The notes: generated by a model not told the origin, from the letters alone. Shown: positions 15,840 through 23,543, numbered from the stretch's first letter. The stretch is DNA of 33,798 nucleotides from Chloroflexota bacterium (GCA_016178045.1 JACOUE010000029.1:1-33798), one strand, 5' to 3'. Numbers and translations are program-made.

Positions 15840-16058
15840 GTGTTAGAGTGCCCCATGTGCCGCGGAAGCGGCAGCTGCGTGGAATGTGACGGCCTGGGCG
15901 TCACGGGCTGCCCTGCCTGCGACGGCTTCGGAGACGGCTGCTCTCAGTGCGGCAGCAGCGGCAGCCTCCCCTGCCTCCCCTGCCAGGGCGACGGCGTCTG
16001 CCCGCGCTGCCGGGGAGAAGGGGAGATCGAAAGCCTCGGCCCGCCGACGAACCAGTAG
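15840..16058 (+). CDS. Small CxxCxGxG zinc-finger-like protein (DnaJ central-domain type)
   Basis: This 72-residue protein is almost entirely six CxxC units: CPMCRGSG, CVECDGLG, CPACDGFG, CSQCGSSG, CLPCQGDG and CPRCRGEG. DnaJ has four such motifs that bind two zinc ions; six Cys pairs here could bind up to three. There is no J domain, signal peptide or membrane helix. Codon use (strongly G/C in third position) supports real translation. The start is GTG at 15840 with a weak AGG five bases ahead; an ATG five codons in would break the first motif. A thiol- or zinc-dependent chaperone or adaptor role is possible but unproven. Confidence 0.75.
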   Translation: MLECPMCRGSGSCVECDGLGVTGCPACDGFGDGCSQCGSSGSLPCLPCQGDGVCPRCRGEGEIESLGPPTNQ

Positions 16059-16068
16059 CCCGGAGCGG

Positions 16069-16482
16069 TCAGGGCGCGCGGTCCAGCGCCTGGTTGGCCA
16101 GGAGGTCCGCTATCCGATTATCCCCTCGTGGTATCGAGCGCGCGTGGAAGGATCGGAAGCGCCAGCGAAGCTCCTTCAGGCGACCGAAGAGGGGCTTGAG
16201 GCGGGGGTTGCGGACCTTGTAGCGGGCGTCCAACTGCCTCACTACAAGCTCCGAGTCCATCCTGAGCTCGAGGTCGCTGATGCCCAGGGCAAGGGCCGCC
16301 TCCAGGGCGGCGACGGCGGCCCGGTACTCCGCCTCGTTGTTAGTGGCGCGGCCGATCGCCCGGGAGACGGTGTGCGCTTGCCGCCCCTGCGGGTCGAAGA
16401 TGACGGCGCCGATGGCGGCCGGCCCCGGGTTCCCCCGAGAGGCCCCATCGGCATACGCGATCCACGTCCCTTCCGTCTGCAC
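16069..16482 (-). CDS. rnhA: Ribonuclease HI family protein
   Basis: This 137-residue RNase H-fold nuclease should degrade the RNA strand of RNA-DNA hybrids. The four acidic catalytic residues are visible in YADGASRGNPGPAA (Asp), TNNEAEYRA (Glu), LRMDSELVVRQL (Asp) and PRGDNRIADLLAN (Asp). The frame is open upstream to 16635, but that part lies within the recombinase gene and has random composition. GTG at 16482, 11 nt after the recombinase stop, gives VQTEGTWIAYADG, the normal family N-terminus. It is the last gene of a three-gene operon. Confidence 0.9.
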   Translation of the reverse strand: MQTEGTWIAYADGASRGNPGPAAIGAVIFDPQGRQAHTVSRAIGRATNNEAEYRAAVAALEAALALGISDLELRMDSELVVRQLDARYKVRNPRLKPLFGRLKELRWRFRSFHARSIPRGDNRIADLLANQALDRAP

Positions 16483-16493
16483 GGCGCCGGCCC

Positions 16494-17906
16494 CTACGCC
16501 CGCAGCAGCACCTCCATGCCGTCGTCGCGGACGTTCACGCGGTCCAGGAGGCCGCGCAGCAGGTCCTGGCGATCGGGGACGGTCAGACGGTCCCATTCGT
16601 CGCGGAGGCGGACCAAGGCCTCCTGCTGCTGGCACCGCCGTTCGGCGATGCTCGCCTGCCGCTGCGCCAGCCGCTGGCTCTCGACCAGCGCCTCCTCCAC
16701 GTGGAGCTGCTCTTCCGCCACGGCCAGGCTGAGGACGCGCAGGCGCTCCTCACCGATGCGCCCCTGGCTGGCGGTGTCCAGGTACTGCTGGAGCCGGCGG
16801 TCCAGCCGCCGCAGCTTGTCCCGCAGCCTGCGGGCCTTCGCCTCGCCCTCGGCCACCACCGCCGCCTCGTCCCCGGCCACAGCTACGGCGGGACGCACGT
16901 TGTCCCCCCTGAGGATCGCCTCCCGGACGTTCGCCTCCAGCTCGTCGGCCCGGTGAGTGTGGTAGTCGCACAGGCTACGGTTCGTCCGCGATTCGCACTG
17001 GTAGTAGCGGTACTGGGCCCTTCGCACGGTGCCGTCGCCGCGCCGCTGCCAGCGCTGCTTGCGGGTGACGCCGATCATCTTGTTGCTGCAGTAGTCACAG
17101 TAGATGAGGCCGGAGAGCAGGAAGGGAGTGCTCACCCGCGCCTGCGTTGCGGGGCGACGCTGGTCCATGCGCTCCTGCACCCGCCGAAAGTCGTCGACGG
17201 AGATGAGGGGCGGATGGCTGGCGGGCACCCGCACACCGAAGCGGCTGTAGGTGCCCACGTAGGCCCGGTTGCGGAGGATATCCCGCACCGTGACCATGCT
17301 CCACAGACCACCCCGCCGCGTCTTGAACCCCTCCTCGTTCAGCCGCCGGGCGATGCGCCGGATCCCCAGGCCGTCCTTCAGGTAGAGACGGAAGATGAAC
17401 CGGACGATGGCGCCTTCCTCGGCCACGATCTGGAGGCGGCGTCGCGCCCCCACCTTGTACCCGTAGGGAGGCCGTCCCAGCGCCTCGCCTTTGACGGCCT
17501 TCTTCCGCATCGCCGCCTTCACGCGCTCGCCCAGCCGCTGGTCCTTGCCCTCTCCCGCCCAGGCCTGTAGCAACGTGCCGCCGACGTCGCAATTGGCCTC
17601 CATGGAGAGCACTCGCACGCCGAGGCTGCTGAGCTGGAAGTAGCGGCGGGCCGCCTCCACCAGCTCGTCGCCGAGGCCGCCCAGCCCGGGCACCGCCACT
17701 ACCATGAACCCCCGCTGGGCCTGCTGCTTCAGGAACTCGACCATCTGGCGGTACCCCACCAGGTCGCCGTCCTGAGGGGGGCCGTCCAGGAAGGCAGCGG
17801 CTGCCTCGTAGCCGTTGCGACGGCAGAACTCCAAGAACAGGCGGCTCTGGTCTGCCAGAGAGCCGCTTTCCCCCTTCACCTCTCTGAAGTAGCCCACCGC
17901 GCGCAT
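16494..17906 (-). CDS. Serine-recombinase homologue with a degenerate catalytic domain
   Basis: The 470-residue protein has the layout of a large serine recombinase: resolvase-like domain (about 1-140), recombinase domain (about 145-255, GRPPYGYKV to VISVDDF-like LISVDDFRRVQ), zinc ribbon (FLLSGLIYCDYCSNKM with later CES and LCDYH cysteines, about 268-325) and a coiled coil (about 355-440). The catalytic motif YxRVS reads YFREVK, so the nucleophilic Ser is absent, and the LDRLSR arginine motif reads LGGLGD. It is probably unable to cut DNA but could still bind it. It starts 2 nt after the zinc-ribbon gene and ends just before rnhA, so it behaves as an operon member rather than a mobile element. 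Confidence 0.85.
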   Translation of the reverse strand: MRAVGYFREVKGESGSLADQSRLFLEFCRRNGYEAAAAFLDGPPQDGDLVGYRQMVEFLKQQAQRGFMVVAVPGLGGLGDELVEAARRYFQLSSLGVRVLSMEANCDVGGTLLQAWAGEGKDQRLGERVKAAMRKKAVKGEALGRPPYGYKVGARRRLQIVAEEGAIVRFIFRLYLKDGLGIRRIARRLNEEGFKTRRGGLWSMVTVRDILRNRAYVGTYSRFGVRVPASHPPLISVDDFRRVQERMDQRRPATQARVSTPFLLSGLIYCDYCSNKMIGVTRKQRWQRRGDGTVRRAQYRYYQCESRTNRSLCDYHTHRADELEANVREAILRGDNVRPAVAVAGDEAAVVAEGEAKARRLRDKLRRLDRRLQQYLDTASQGRIGEERLRVLSLAVAEEQLHVEEALVESQRLAQRQASIAERRCQQQEALVRLRDEWDRLTVPDRQDLLRGLLDRVNVRDDGMEVLLRA

Positions 17907-17908
17907 AT

Positions 17909-18610
17909 TCAGCTCACGTAGAGGATGCGTTCACAGCTCACACACTGGACCAGGCCCGCCCCTGCTCGCGCCTTCTGCAGCACCGACACCGGAAGGGTGA
18001 TGCGGCAGCCCTGGCACATCCCCCGCTCCGCCTTCGCCACCGCCTTCCCCTGGCGCCGCTCTCGGAGCAGGTCGTACAGCGACAGGACCTGCGGCTGCAC
18101 GGGGTTGGACTGGCGCGTCCGCTTCTCTTCCAGGTCCGCCACCTCGGCGAGCAGCTGCTCCTTCTCCTGGCGCAGCGCGGCCTGCTCCTCCTTCCACCCG
18201 GCCTCCAGGATGCCGAGATCGGCCTCCGCTTCCCTCAGCGCCTGCTCTGCCTCGTCCACCTGCACCATCAGGTTCAGCAGCTCGTCTTCCGGGCGGGCCA
18301 GCTGCCGCCGGATCGCCTCCAGGTCCTGCTGCAGGTCCTCCAGCTCCTTCGGGTTCCGAACCGACCCGCCGTACAGCTTCTTCTCGATTCCCGACGCCTT
18401 TGTCCTGATCTCGTCGACCTCGAAGTTTACGACCTTCTGCTCGTCGTGGAGGCGCCGTAGCGCTTCTTTCCGCTGCGCGATTTCCTCTCGCCTGGCGATC
18501 AGCTCTTCCGTCTCGCCCAGTGAGGTCTCGATCTCGGCCAGTCGGCTCTTCCTCACGTCTATTGCAAGATCCACTTCCTGAAGGGCATACAAATCAGCGG
18601 CAACGGTCAT
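17909..18610 (-). CDS. Coiled-coil C4 zinc-ribbon protein (zf-RING_7 / CT398-like)
   Basis: The 233-residue protein is a long helical coiled coil (about 10-180, with heptad-rich stretches and the conserved turn KLYGGSVRNPKELEDLQQDLE) capped by a C-terminal zinc ribbon MCQGCRITLPVSVLQK...QCVSCERILYV. This architecture matches the PF02591-type family, of unknown but widespread function; mycobacterial Rv2229c, next to RNase H gene Rv2228c, is a familiar example. ATG at 18610 is chosen over GTG at 18613; no Shine-Dalgarno sequence is seen. It heads the operon with the recombinase homologue and rnhA, behind a clear promoter. Confidence 0.88.
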   Translation of the reverse strand: MTVAADLYALQEVDLAIDVRKSRLAEIETSLGETEELIARREEIAQRKEALRRLHDEQKVVNFEVDEIRTKASGIEKKLYGGSVRNPKELEDLQQDLEAIRRQLARPEDELLNLMVQVDEAEQALREAEADLGILEAGWKEEQAALRQEKEQLLAEVADLEEKRTRQSNPVQPQVLSLYDLLRERRQGKAVAKAERGMCQGCRITLPVSVLQKARAGAGLVQCVSCERILYVS

Positions 18611-18670
18611 CACGCAAAAAAGACACGCACGGGTTCCAGGCGGGGAGGGATGGACAACGCCCGCGACGGG

Positions 18671-18700
18671 ATTATAGACTTAACCTCGGAGCGATTGCAA
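18671..18700 (-). promoter_or_regulatory. Promoter of the zinc-ribbon/recombinase/rnhA operon
   Basis: TTGCAA (18700-18695), an 18-bp spacer and a consensus TATAAT (18676-18671) on the minus strand predict a start near 18664 and a leader of about 54 nt. It lies in the divergent gap with the DUF177 gene. Confidence 0.65.
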
Positions 18701-18779
18701 GGAGATAGCACAACGTTTTAGCACCAGTCGATTCTTCGTCCCCACCCTTAACACAGCGGCAAATCCCTCCGGTGCCATA

Positions 18780-19316
18780 ATGCGTTTTCACGTGTCCCAA
18801 GAACTGCGGCAGCCCGTGGGTACCCAGGTCCACTACGACGTCCAGGAGCCGAGCCTTTTCCTCGATGACGACGTTACCCTCGTTGACCTGAACGGGACGG
18901 TGGAACTCCTCCGCACAGACATGGGGCTGCTGGCGACGGTGACCGTTGCCTGTGCCACCCGCCAGCAGTGCAGTCGCTGCCTGGCCGAGATCCAGCACCC
19001 GCTCCGGCTCTCGTTCCAGGAGGAGTACCTCCCGACCCTGGACGTGCTGACCGGGGCGCCGATGAGCCTCCCCGACGGCACCGACAACTTCCGCATCGAC
19101 GCCGTCTACGTGCTGAACCTGGACGAAGCCCTCCGCCAGTACAAGCTCATGTCGGAGCCGCTGAACCCCCTCTGCCGGCCCGACTGCCGCGGCCTCTGCC
19201 CCCGCTGCGGTCTCAACCTGAACGAACGTTCCTGCAAATGCCCTCCCCAGCCTGACTCGCGCTGGGAAGCGCTGGCGAAGCTGAATTCGGCCCTGGACGC
19301 TGGAGAGAGGAGCTGA
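18780..19316 (+). CDS. yceD: DUF177 / YceD-family protein
   Basis: This 178-residue protein belongs to the YceD/DUF177 family, whose members affect 23S rRNA accumulation and are encoded next to rpmF in most bacteria, as here. Visible are the first Cys pair CSRCLAEIQHPLRLSFQEEYLP and the C-terminal cysteine-rich block PLCRPDCRGLCPRCGLNLNERSCKC, then the WEAL-K-L ending typical of the family. There is no Shine-Dalgarno sequence before ATG 18780. It is 2 nt from rpmF and presumably co-transcribed with it. Confidence 0.92.
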   Translation: MRFHVSQELRQPVGTQVHYDVQEPSLFLDDDVTLVDLNGTVELLRTDMGLLATVTVACATRQQCSRCLAEIQHPLRLSFQEEYLPTLDVLTGAPMSLPDGTDNFRIDAVYVLNLDEALRQYKLMSEPLNPLCRPDCRGLCPRCGLNLNERSCKCPPQPDSRWEALAKLNSALDAGERS

Positions 19317-19318
19317 CT

Positions 19319-19519
19319 ATGCCCCCGCTGCCTAAGAAGAAGACGTCCCGTTCTCGGGTGCGCCGGAGGCGGATGCACCTGACGGCGACGGTCTCCTCCC
19401 TGGTCGTCTGCCCGCAGTGCCGCAGCCCCCGCCTGCCCCACCACGTCTGCCCCGTCTGTGGCACCTACCGCGGCCGCGAAGTGCTGGCTATTGAACATCC
19501 GGGACGCGAGGCCGAATAA
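19319..19519 (+). CDS. rpmF: 50S ribosomal protein L32
   Basis: This 66-residue protein has the normal L32 layout: a Lys/Arg-rich N-terminus (PLPKKKTSRSRVRRRRMHL), then a four-cysteine zinc ribbon in VVCPQCRSPRLPHHVCPVCGTYRGREV. AGGAGCTGACT precedes the ATG, overlapping the end of the DUF177 gene. The retained Cys quartet marks it as the zinc-binding (C+) form. Confidence 0.96.
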   Translation: MPPLPKKKTSRSRVRRRRMHLTATVSSLVVCPQCRSPRLPHHVCPVCGTYRGREVLAIEHPGREAE

Positions 19520-19548
19520 GGGCGACCTTCTCCGGTCGGATTCGTTCG

Positions 19549-19557
19549 TGCTATACT
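19549..19557 (+). promoter_or_regulatory. Extended -10 promoter ahead of the small membrane protein/fab cluster
   Basis: TGCTATACT is an extended -10 element (TG-N-TATACT) 20 bases before the ATG at 19577. No good -35 is visible, as is usual for extended -10 promoters. It may drive the small membrane protein, fabD, fabG, nusB and acpP. Confidence 0.5.
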
Positions 19558-19576
19558 GCCGCCTTAGGAGCCCGTA

Positions 19577-19786
19577 ATGAGCCGCTTCCAGCGACGACTG
19601 GTAGTCATCCTCCTGCCCCTGGCCATGATCTTCGCCGGGGCTGGCGCCATCGCCTACTTCATCTGGTGGGACGCTTCTCACTGCGTCTTCTGCCGGTCGC
19701 GCCTGGACGAGTTCGGCCGCTGCCGCAATCCCAGGTGTAACCTCGGCCACCTCACCCGAGAGCCGCAGCCAGACCCGACGTCCTAG
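19577..19786 (+). CDS. Small single-pass membrane protein with C-terminal Cys pairs
   Basis: This 69-residue protein has a basic start (MSRFQRRL), one transmembrane helix (about 9-30, VVILLPLAMIFAGAGAIAYFI) and a short tail with CVFCRSRLDEFGRCRNPRCN, a possible zinc ribbon or thiol site. AGGAG six bases before the ATG supports translation. I do not recognise a family. It occupies the place where plsX and fabH often stand between rpmF and fabD, and ends 3 nt before fabD. Confidence 0.65.
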   Translation: MSRFQRRLVVILLPLAMIFAGAGAIAYFIWWDASHCVFCRSRLDEFGRCRNPRCNLGHLTREPQPDPTS

Positions 19787-19789
19787 AGT

Positions 19790-20776
19790 ATGGCGACCAC
19801 TTTCCCGCTCGCGCGGCTGCGTGACTTACCCCAGGCTCCCCCGGATACTTCAACCGCCTGGCTCTTCCCCGGCCAGGGTTCGCAGGAGAAGGGGATGGGA
19901 AGAGACCTTGTCGACGCCTCCCCCGCGGCCCGCGAGGTCTTCCGCCGCGCCGACGCCGCTCTGGCCTACTCCCTCAGCCGCCTCTGCTTTGAGGGGCCCG
20001 ACGACGAGCTGACGCGCACGGCCAAGGCCCAGCCGGCTATCTTCGTGACCTCCCTCGCCTACCTGGCCGCCGCCCTCGAGGCCGGCGCCCTCGCCCGTCG
20101 CCCTGCCTTCCTGGCTGGCCACAGCCTGGGCGAGTACACGGCCCTGGTGGCCGCCGCCGCCCTCGACTTCGAGGAAGGGCTCTCACTGCTCCAACTCCGG
20201 GGCCGCCTGATGGCGGAAGCCGGCGAGCGGAACCCGGGCACCATGGCCGCCGTGATGGGCCTCAGCGACGACCGGCTCCAGGGCATCTGCAGCGAGACAG
20301 GCGCACAGATCTGCAACCGCAACTCGCCCGGTCAGGTTGTCATCGGGGGGCCCGTGGACGCGGTCGCGAGGGTGGTGGACGCGGCGAAGGCCGCCGGGGC
20401 AAAGGCGATGCTCCTCAACGTCTCCGGCGCCTTCCACACCAGCCTCATGGCCCCGGCCGTCGCCGAGCTGTCGGGGGCAATCGAAGCCGCTGCTATTCGC
20501 GATCCGGATGTCCCCGTCCTCGCCAACGGCAATGCCCAACCTCTAGACACGGCGGACGGCGTCCGCGAGGAGCTGAACGAGCAACTCCTGCGGCCCGTGC
20601 TCTGGCAGGAGTCCGTGGAACGGATGGCTGAGGCAGGCGTATCCGCGTTCGTGGAGATAGGGCCGGGCCGCGTGCTGATTGGCCTCGTGAAACGCACGGT
20701 AGCCGGCGTCGCCACCCTCAACATCAACAACCTCTCGTCCATACAGAGCCTCGCCCATGATCGACCTGAGTGGTAA
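19790..20776 (+). CDS. fabD: Malonyl-CoA:ACP transacylase
   Basis: FabD moves the malonyl group from CoA to acyl carrier protein, supplying fatty acid elongation. The 328-residue protein shows AWLFPGQGSQEKGMG, the nucleophile motif GHSLGEYTA (Ser near residue 111), the LQLRGRLM arginine, CNRNSPGQVVIGG and the catalytic histidine in SGAFHTSLM. About 20 extra N-terminal residues precede the usual AFLFPGQG start, so an internal start is possible, but no in-frame ATG lies there. It overlaps fabG by 20 nt. Confidence 0.95.
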   Translation: MATTFPLARLRDLPQAPPDTSTAWLFPGQGSQEKGMGRDLVDASPAAREVFRRADAALAYSLSRLCFEGPDDELTRTAKAQPAIFVTSLAYLAAALEAGALARRPAFLAGHSLGEYTALVAAAALDFEEGLSLLQLRGRLMAEAGERNPGTMAAVMGLSDDRLQGICSETGAQICNRNSPGQVVIGGPVDAVARVVDAAKAAGAKAMLLNVSGAFHTSLMAPAVAELSGAIEAAAIRDPDVPVLANGNAQPLDTADGVREELNEQLLRPVLWQESVERMAEAGVSAFVEIGPGRVLIGLVKRTVAGVATLNINNLSSIQSLAHDRPEW

Positions 20777-21503
20777 GGTCGCCCTGGTCACGGGCGGGTC
20801 CCGGGGCATCGGTCTGGCCATCTCGGAGGCTCTGGCGGGATGCGGCGCCGCCGTGGCCATCAACTACAAGGAGAACGACGAGGCGGCGGGCCAGGCGGCG
20901 GGAAAGCTGGAAGGGATGGGGGCACGGTGCGCCCTGGCCCGCGGCGACGTCAGCGATGCCGAAGACGTACAACGGGTGGTGGACGAGGCCCTCGAGGCGT
21001 TTGGCAAGATCGACATACTGGTCAACAACGCCGGGTTCAACCGCGACGCGCTCATACTGCGCATGTCCCTCGACGACTGGGACGAAGTGATCGATACCAA
21101 CCTCAAGTCGGCCTTCCTCTGCGCCAAGGCCGTGCTGCGGACGATGATGCGGCAGCACTGGGGTCGTATCATTAATATCGGCAGCGTGAGCGGCCTGGCC
21201 GGCAACGCCGGGCAGGCTAACTACGCCGCCGCCAAGGCCGGCCTGATTGGCTTCACCAAGGCCGTAGCTCGCGAGATGGGCTCGCGCAGCATCACCGCCA
21301 ACCTGGTGGCGCCCGGCCTGGTGATAACGGAGCTGACCAAGGACATCCCCCGGCGCCTGGTGGAGGAAGCGCTGCAGCGGATCGTGCTGGGGCGGCTGGG
21401 AAAGCCGGAGGACGTGGGGGCGGCGGTGGCGTTCCTCGCTTCCGATGAGGCGTCCTACATCACCGGCCAGGTGCTGGTAGTGGACGGCGGCCTGGGTATG
21501 TAG
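20757..21503 (+). CDS. fabG: 3-oxoacyl-[acyl-carrier-protein] reductase
   Basis: This 248-residue NADPH-dependent short-chain dehydrogenase reduces 3-oxoacyl-ACP in fatty acid elongation. Seen are the cofactor loop VTGGSRGIG (residues 10-18), NNAGFNRDALILRMS, the catalytic serine in INIGSVSGLAGN, the YAAAKAG Tyr/Lys pair and the C-terminal ASYITGQVLVVDGGLGM ending. The ATG lies within the last codons of fabD, so translation is coupled. nusB follows after 2 nt. Confidence 0.95.
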   Translation: MIDLSGKVALVTGGSRGIGLAISEALAGCGAAVAINYKENDEAAGQAAGKLEGMGARCALARGDVSDAEDVQRVVDEALEAFGKIDILVNNAGFNRDALILRMSLDDWDEVIDTNLKSAFLCAKAVLRTMMRQHWGRIINIGSVSGLAGNAGQANYAAAKAGLIGFTKAVAREMGSRSITANLVAPGLVITELTKDIPRRLVEEALQRIVLGRLGKPEDVGAAVAFLASDEASYITGQVLVVDGGLGM

Positions 21504-21505
21504 CC

Positions 21506-21916
21506 ATGGCGGGAAAGCGTCGAAAAGCTCGTGTCGTCGCGCTGAAGGCGCTGTACGAGGTCGATACCGTGGGCCATGACCCGGAGACGACCCTGGAGCG
21601 CCTCCTTCAGGAGATCCCGCTGGCCCAGGACGCCGTCGAGTTCGCCCGCGAGCTCCTGCGGGGCGTCCTTGAGCACCGCGACCGGATCGACGAGGTGATA
21701 CGGGAGACGGCGACCGCCTGGCCGCTGGAGCAGGTGGCGCCGATTGACCGCAACATCCTCAGGCTTGCCATCTACGAAATCTTAATTGATAATAGAGTGC
21801 CGATGCGAGCCGCCATCAGCGAGGCTGTTGAGCTGGCCAAAGAGTTTGGCGGTGAGGCTTCCTCCAAGTTCGTGAACGGCGTGCTGGGTTCCGTCAGCTT
21901 AATGGTGACGTCCTGA
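21506..21916 (+). CDS. nusB: Transcription antitermination protein NusB
   Basis: This 136-residue all-helical protein matches NusB in length and in its landmarks: RRKARVVALKALYEVD near the start, EFARELLRGVLEH, then IDRNILRLAIYEIL and the C-terminal AISEAVELAKEFGGEASSKF followed by VNGVLGSV. With NusE (S10) it binds boxA in rRNA leaders to allow antitermination. Its place between fabG and acpP is unusual, since acpP normally follows fabG directly. Confidence 0.95.
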   Translation: MAGKRRKARVVALKALYEVDTVGHDPETTLERLLQEIPLAQDAVEFARELLRGVLEHRDRIDEVIRETATAWPLEQVAPIDRNILRLAIYEILIDNRVPMRAAISEAVELAKEFGGEASSKFVNGVLGSVSLMVTS

Positions 21917-21938
21917 GGCCCATAGCGGGAGGTGAAGC

Positions 21939-22205
21939 GTGGCCACCGTCTTTGAGCGCGTGCGAAAGATCATCGCCGAGCAGCTCGGCGTCGAAGAGTC
22001 CGAGATCACACCCCAGACATCTTTCGTAGACGACCTCAACGCCGACTCCCTGGACCTCGTGGAACTCATCATGTCCCTGGAGGAAGAGTTCAGCAAAGCC
22101 GGCAAGGGCATCGAGATCTCCGACGAGGACGCCGAGAAGATCGTGACGGTGCAGGACGCCGTCAGCTACATCAGCGAGCACGGTTTCGGCGAAGACGAAT
22201 CCTAG
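21939..22205 (+). CDS. acpP: Acyl carrier protein
   Basis: This 88-residue acidic helical protein carries growing acyl chains. The phosphopantetheine serine lies in [20 protein letters not shown] (around residue 37), preceded by [19 protein letters not shown]. It starts with GTG, preceded by GGGAGGTGA at a good distance. It serves as substrate for the FabD and FabG encoded upstream in the same operon; the chain-elongation synthases are not in this window. Confidence 0.95.
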   Translation: MATVFERVRKIIAEQLGVEESEITPQTSFVDDLNADSLDLVELIMSLEEEFSKAGKGIEISDEDAEKIVTVQDAVSYISEHGFGEDES

Positions 22206-22283
22206 CGTAACCGCCGCCCCAGCCAAATAGCCTCCGAATCCAACCAGCTACCCCAGCGAGAAGCGGGCGGCTTTGCTTTTCTA

Positions 22284-22289
22284 TATAAT
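22284..22289 (+). promoter_or_regulatory. -10 box (TATAAT) of tatA
   Basis: A consensus TATAAT ends 15 bases before the ATG at 22305, the same spacing as at nfeD. The predicted leader is about 9 nt and carries no Shine-Dalgarno sequence. No convincing -35 is present. Confidence 0.55.
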
Positions 22290-22304
22290 GAGAGCGGTTC
22301 CGAA

Positions 22305-22676
22305 ATGGACTTCTTAGGCATCGGTCTCCCCGAGCTACTCGTCGTACTGCTCGTCGCCCTCATCATCGTCGGCCCGAAGCGGCTGCCTGAAGCCGCCGCC
22401 CAGATCGCCCGCGCCATCCGCACCCTCCGCCGCTACGCCACCGAGGCGACGTCCGAGCTGCGGGCCGAGTTCGAAGAGGCGACCAAGGACTTCGAGGGGG
22501 TCCGCGGCGAACTGCGCGAGTTCAGCCGCTCCCTGGACAAAGAGATCCGCCCCCTGACCGAAAAGGTGGACGAGACCCTCAGGGAGACCCGGCGCGCCGT
22601 CCCCAGGCAACCCATCATCGAGACGAGCGCTACGCCCGCCCCCGACGAGCCCCCGCCGGACGCCGACGCCTCCTGA
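22305..22676 (+). CDS. tatA: Sec-independent translocase subunit TatA/TatB
   Basis: The 123-residue protein has the TatA/B design: a short periplasmic start with the Glu in GIGLPELL, one membrane helix (about 7-22), the hinge IVGPKRLPEAA, an amphipathic helix and a charged coiled-coil tail (about 40-95) ending in a Pro/Ala-rich stretch. The hinge GPKRLPE and long tail are TatB-like, while having only one such gene beside tatC resembles minimal TatAC systems. It may serve both roles unless another tatA lies elsewhere. Confidence 0.9.
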   Translation: MDFLGIGLPELLVVLLVALIIVGPKRLPEAAAQIARAIRTLRRYATEATSELRAEFEEATKDFEGVRGELREFSRSLDKEIRPLTEKVDETLRETRRAVPRQPIIETSATPAPDEPPPDADAS

Positions 22677-22701
22677 GCCGTCCCGCCGAATTTAGCCGCG
22701 C

Positions 22702-23487
22702 ATGAGCTACCGCGCTCCTCCAGAACCCAGGGAAGAAGAAGCGCCCGCCGCCGAAGCAGGCGGCAAGTTCATGACCATCCTGGAGCACCTGGAGGAGCTC
22801 CGGCGCAGGATCTTCATCGCCGCCCTGGCCGTGGTCGTCGGGCTCATCCTCTCGGTCTTCTTCGGCAAGCAGATCATCGAGTTCCTGAAGGAGCCGGCCG
22901 AGGCCCGTAACTCCGACCTCCAGCTCCAGTTCATCGAGCCGTTCGAGCTGATCGTCACGTATTTCCGGGTGTCGCTGCTGGGCGGCCTCATCTTCGGCAT
23001 GCCCATGGTGGTCTACCAGGTGCTTATGTTCGTGTCGCCCGGGCTGACGCCGCGGGAGAAGCGCTGGCTGTACGGCACCGTGGTGGGGGCGTTCGCCCTG
23101 TTCCTGGGGGGCGCCGCCTTCAGCTACTACGTGGCCCTGCCGCCGGCCTTGAACTTCCTCCTGAACTTCGGGGAGGACATCGCCCAGCCCAACATCCGCA
23201 TCGGCAGCTACATTGACTTCGTCACCCGCCTCATCTTCTGGACCGGCGTGACCTTTGAGACGCCTATCGTCATGATGTACCTGGCCCGCTTCCGCATCGT
23301 GAACTGGCGGCAGCTGCTGCGCTTCTGGCGCTACGCTGTGGTGCTGGCGTTCGTCATAGCGGCCATCGTTACGCCCACCATCGACCCGGTGACGCAGTCG
23401 CTGGTGGCCGGGCCGATCGTGGTGCTGTACTTCCTGGGGATCATCCTCGCCTGGCTGATCGAGCCGCGCGGCGAAAGCCGCGCCTAG
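22702..23487 (+). CDS. tatC: Sec-independent protein translocase TatC
   Basis: TatC is the signal-peptide receptor of the twin-arginine export pathway for folded proteins. The 261-residue protein has an acidic N-terminal tail, the conserved cytoplasmic HLEELRRRIFIA, six hydrophobic segments, and the family motifs FIEPFELIVTYFRVSL, FVSPGLTPREKRW and the late AIVTPTIDPVTQSLVAGPIV. It follows tatA by 25 nt with no clear Shine-Dalgarno sequence. Confidence 0.96.
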   Translation: MSYRAPPEPREEEAPAAEAGGKFMTILEHLEELRRRIFIAALAVVVGLILSVFFGKQIIEFLKEPAEARNSDLQLQFIEPFELIVTYFRVSLLGGLIFGMPMVVYQVLMFVSPGLTPREKRWLYGTVVGAFALFLGGAAFSYYVALPPALNFLLNFGEDIAQPNIRIGSYIDFVTRLIFWTGVTFETPIVMMYLARFRIVNWRQLLRFWRYAVVLAFVIAAIVTPTIDPVTQSLVAGPIVVLYFLGIILAWLIEPRGESRA

Positions 23488-23500
23488 CCGCGGCGTCTCG

Positions 23501-23529
23501 TTGACCCCCTCACCTGCCCGTGTTATTAT
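23501..23529 (+). promoter_or_regulatory. Promoter of the udg-rnj-ftsK operon
   Basis: TTGACC (23501-23506), a 17-bp spacer and TATTAT (23524-23529) are near consensus. The predicted start near 23536 lies downstream of a GTG at 23520, which rules that GTG out and leaves ATG 23544 with a leader of only about 8 nt. Confidence 0.65.
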
Positions 23530-23543
23530 TCGCGCCGAAGACG

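Noticed and set aside
16483-16635. N-terminal extension of rnhA
   Set aside because: It lies inside the recombinase gene, is Pro/Arg/Gly-rich, and GTG 16482 gives the standard RNase HI start.
16494-17906. Active mobile element carrying the serine recombinase
   Set aside because: No cargo, flanking direct repeats or attachment-site core were seen, the catalytic residues are missing, and the gene is packed in an operon.
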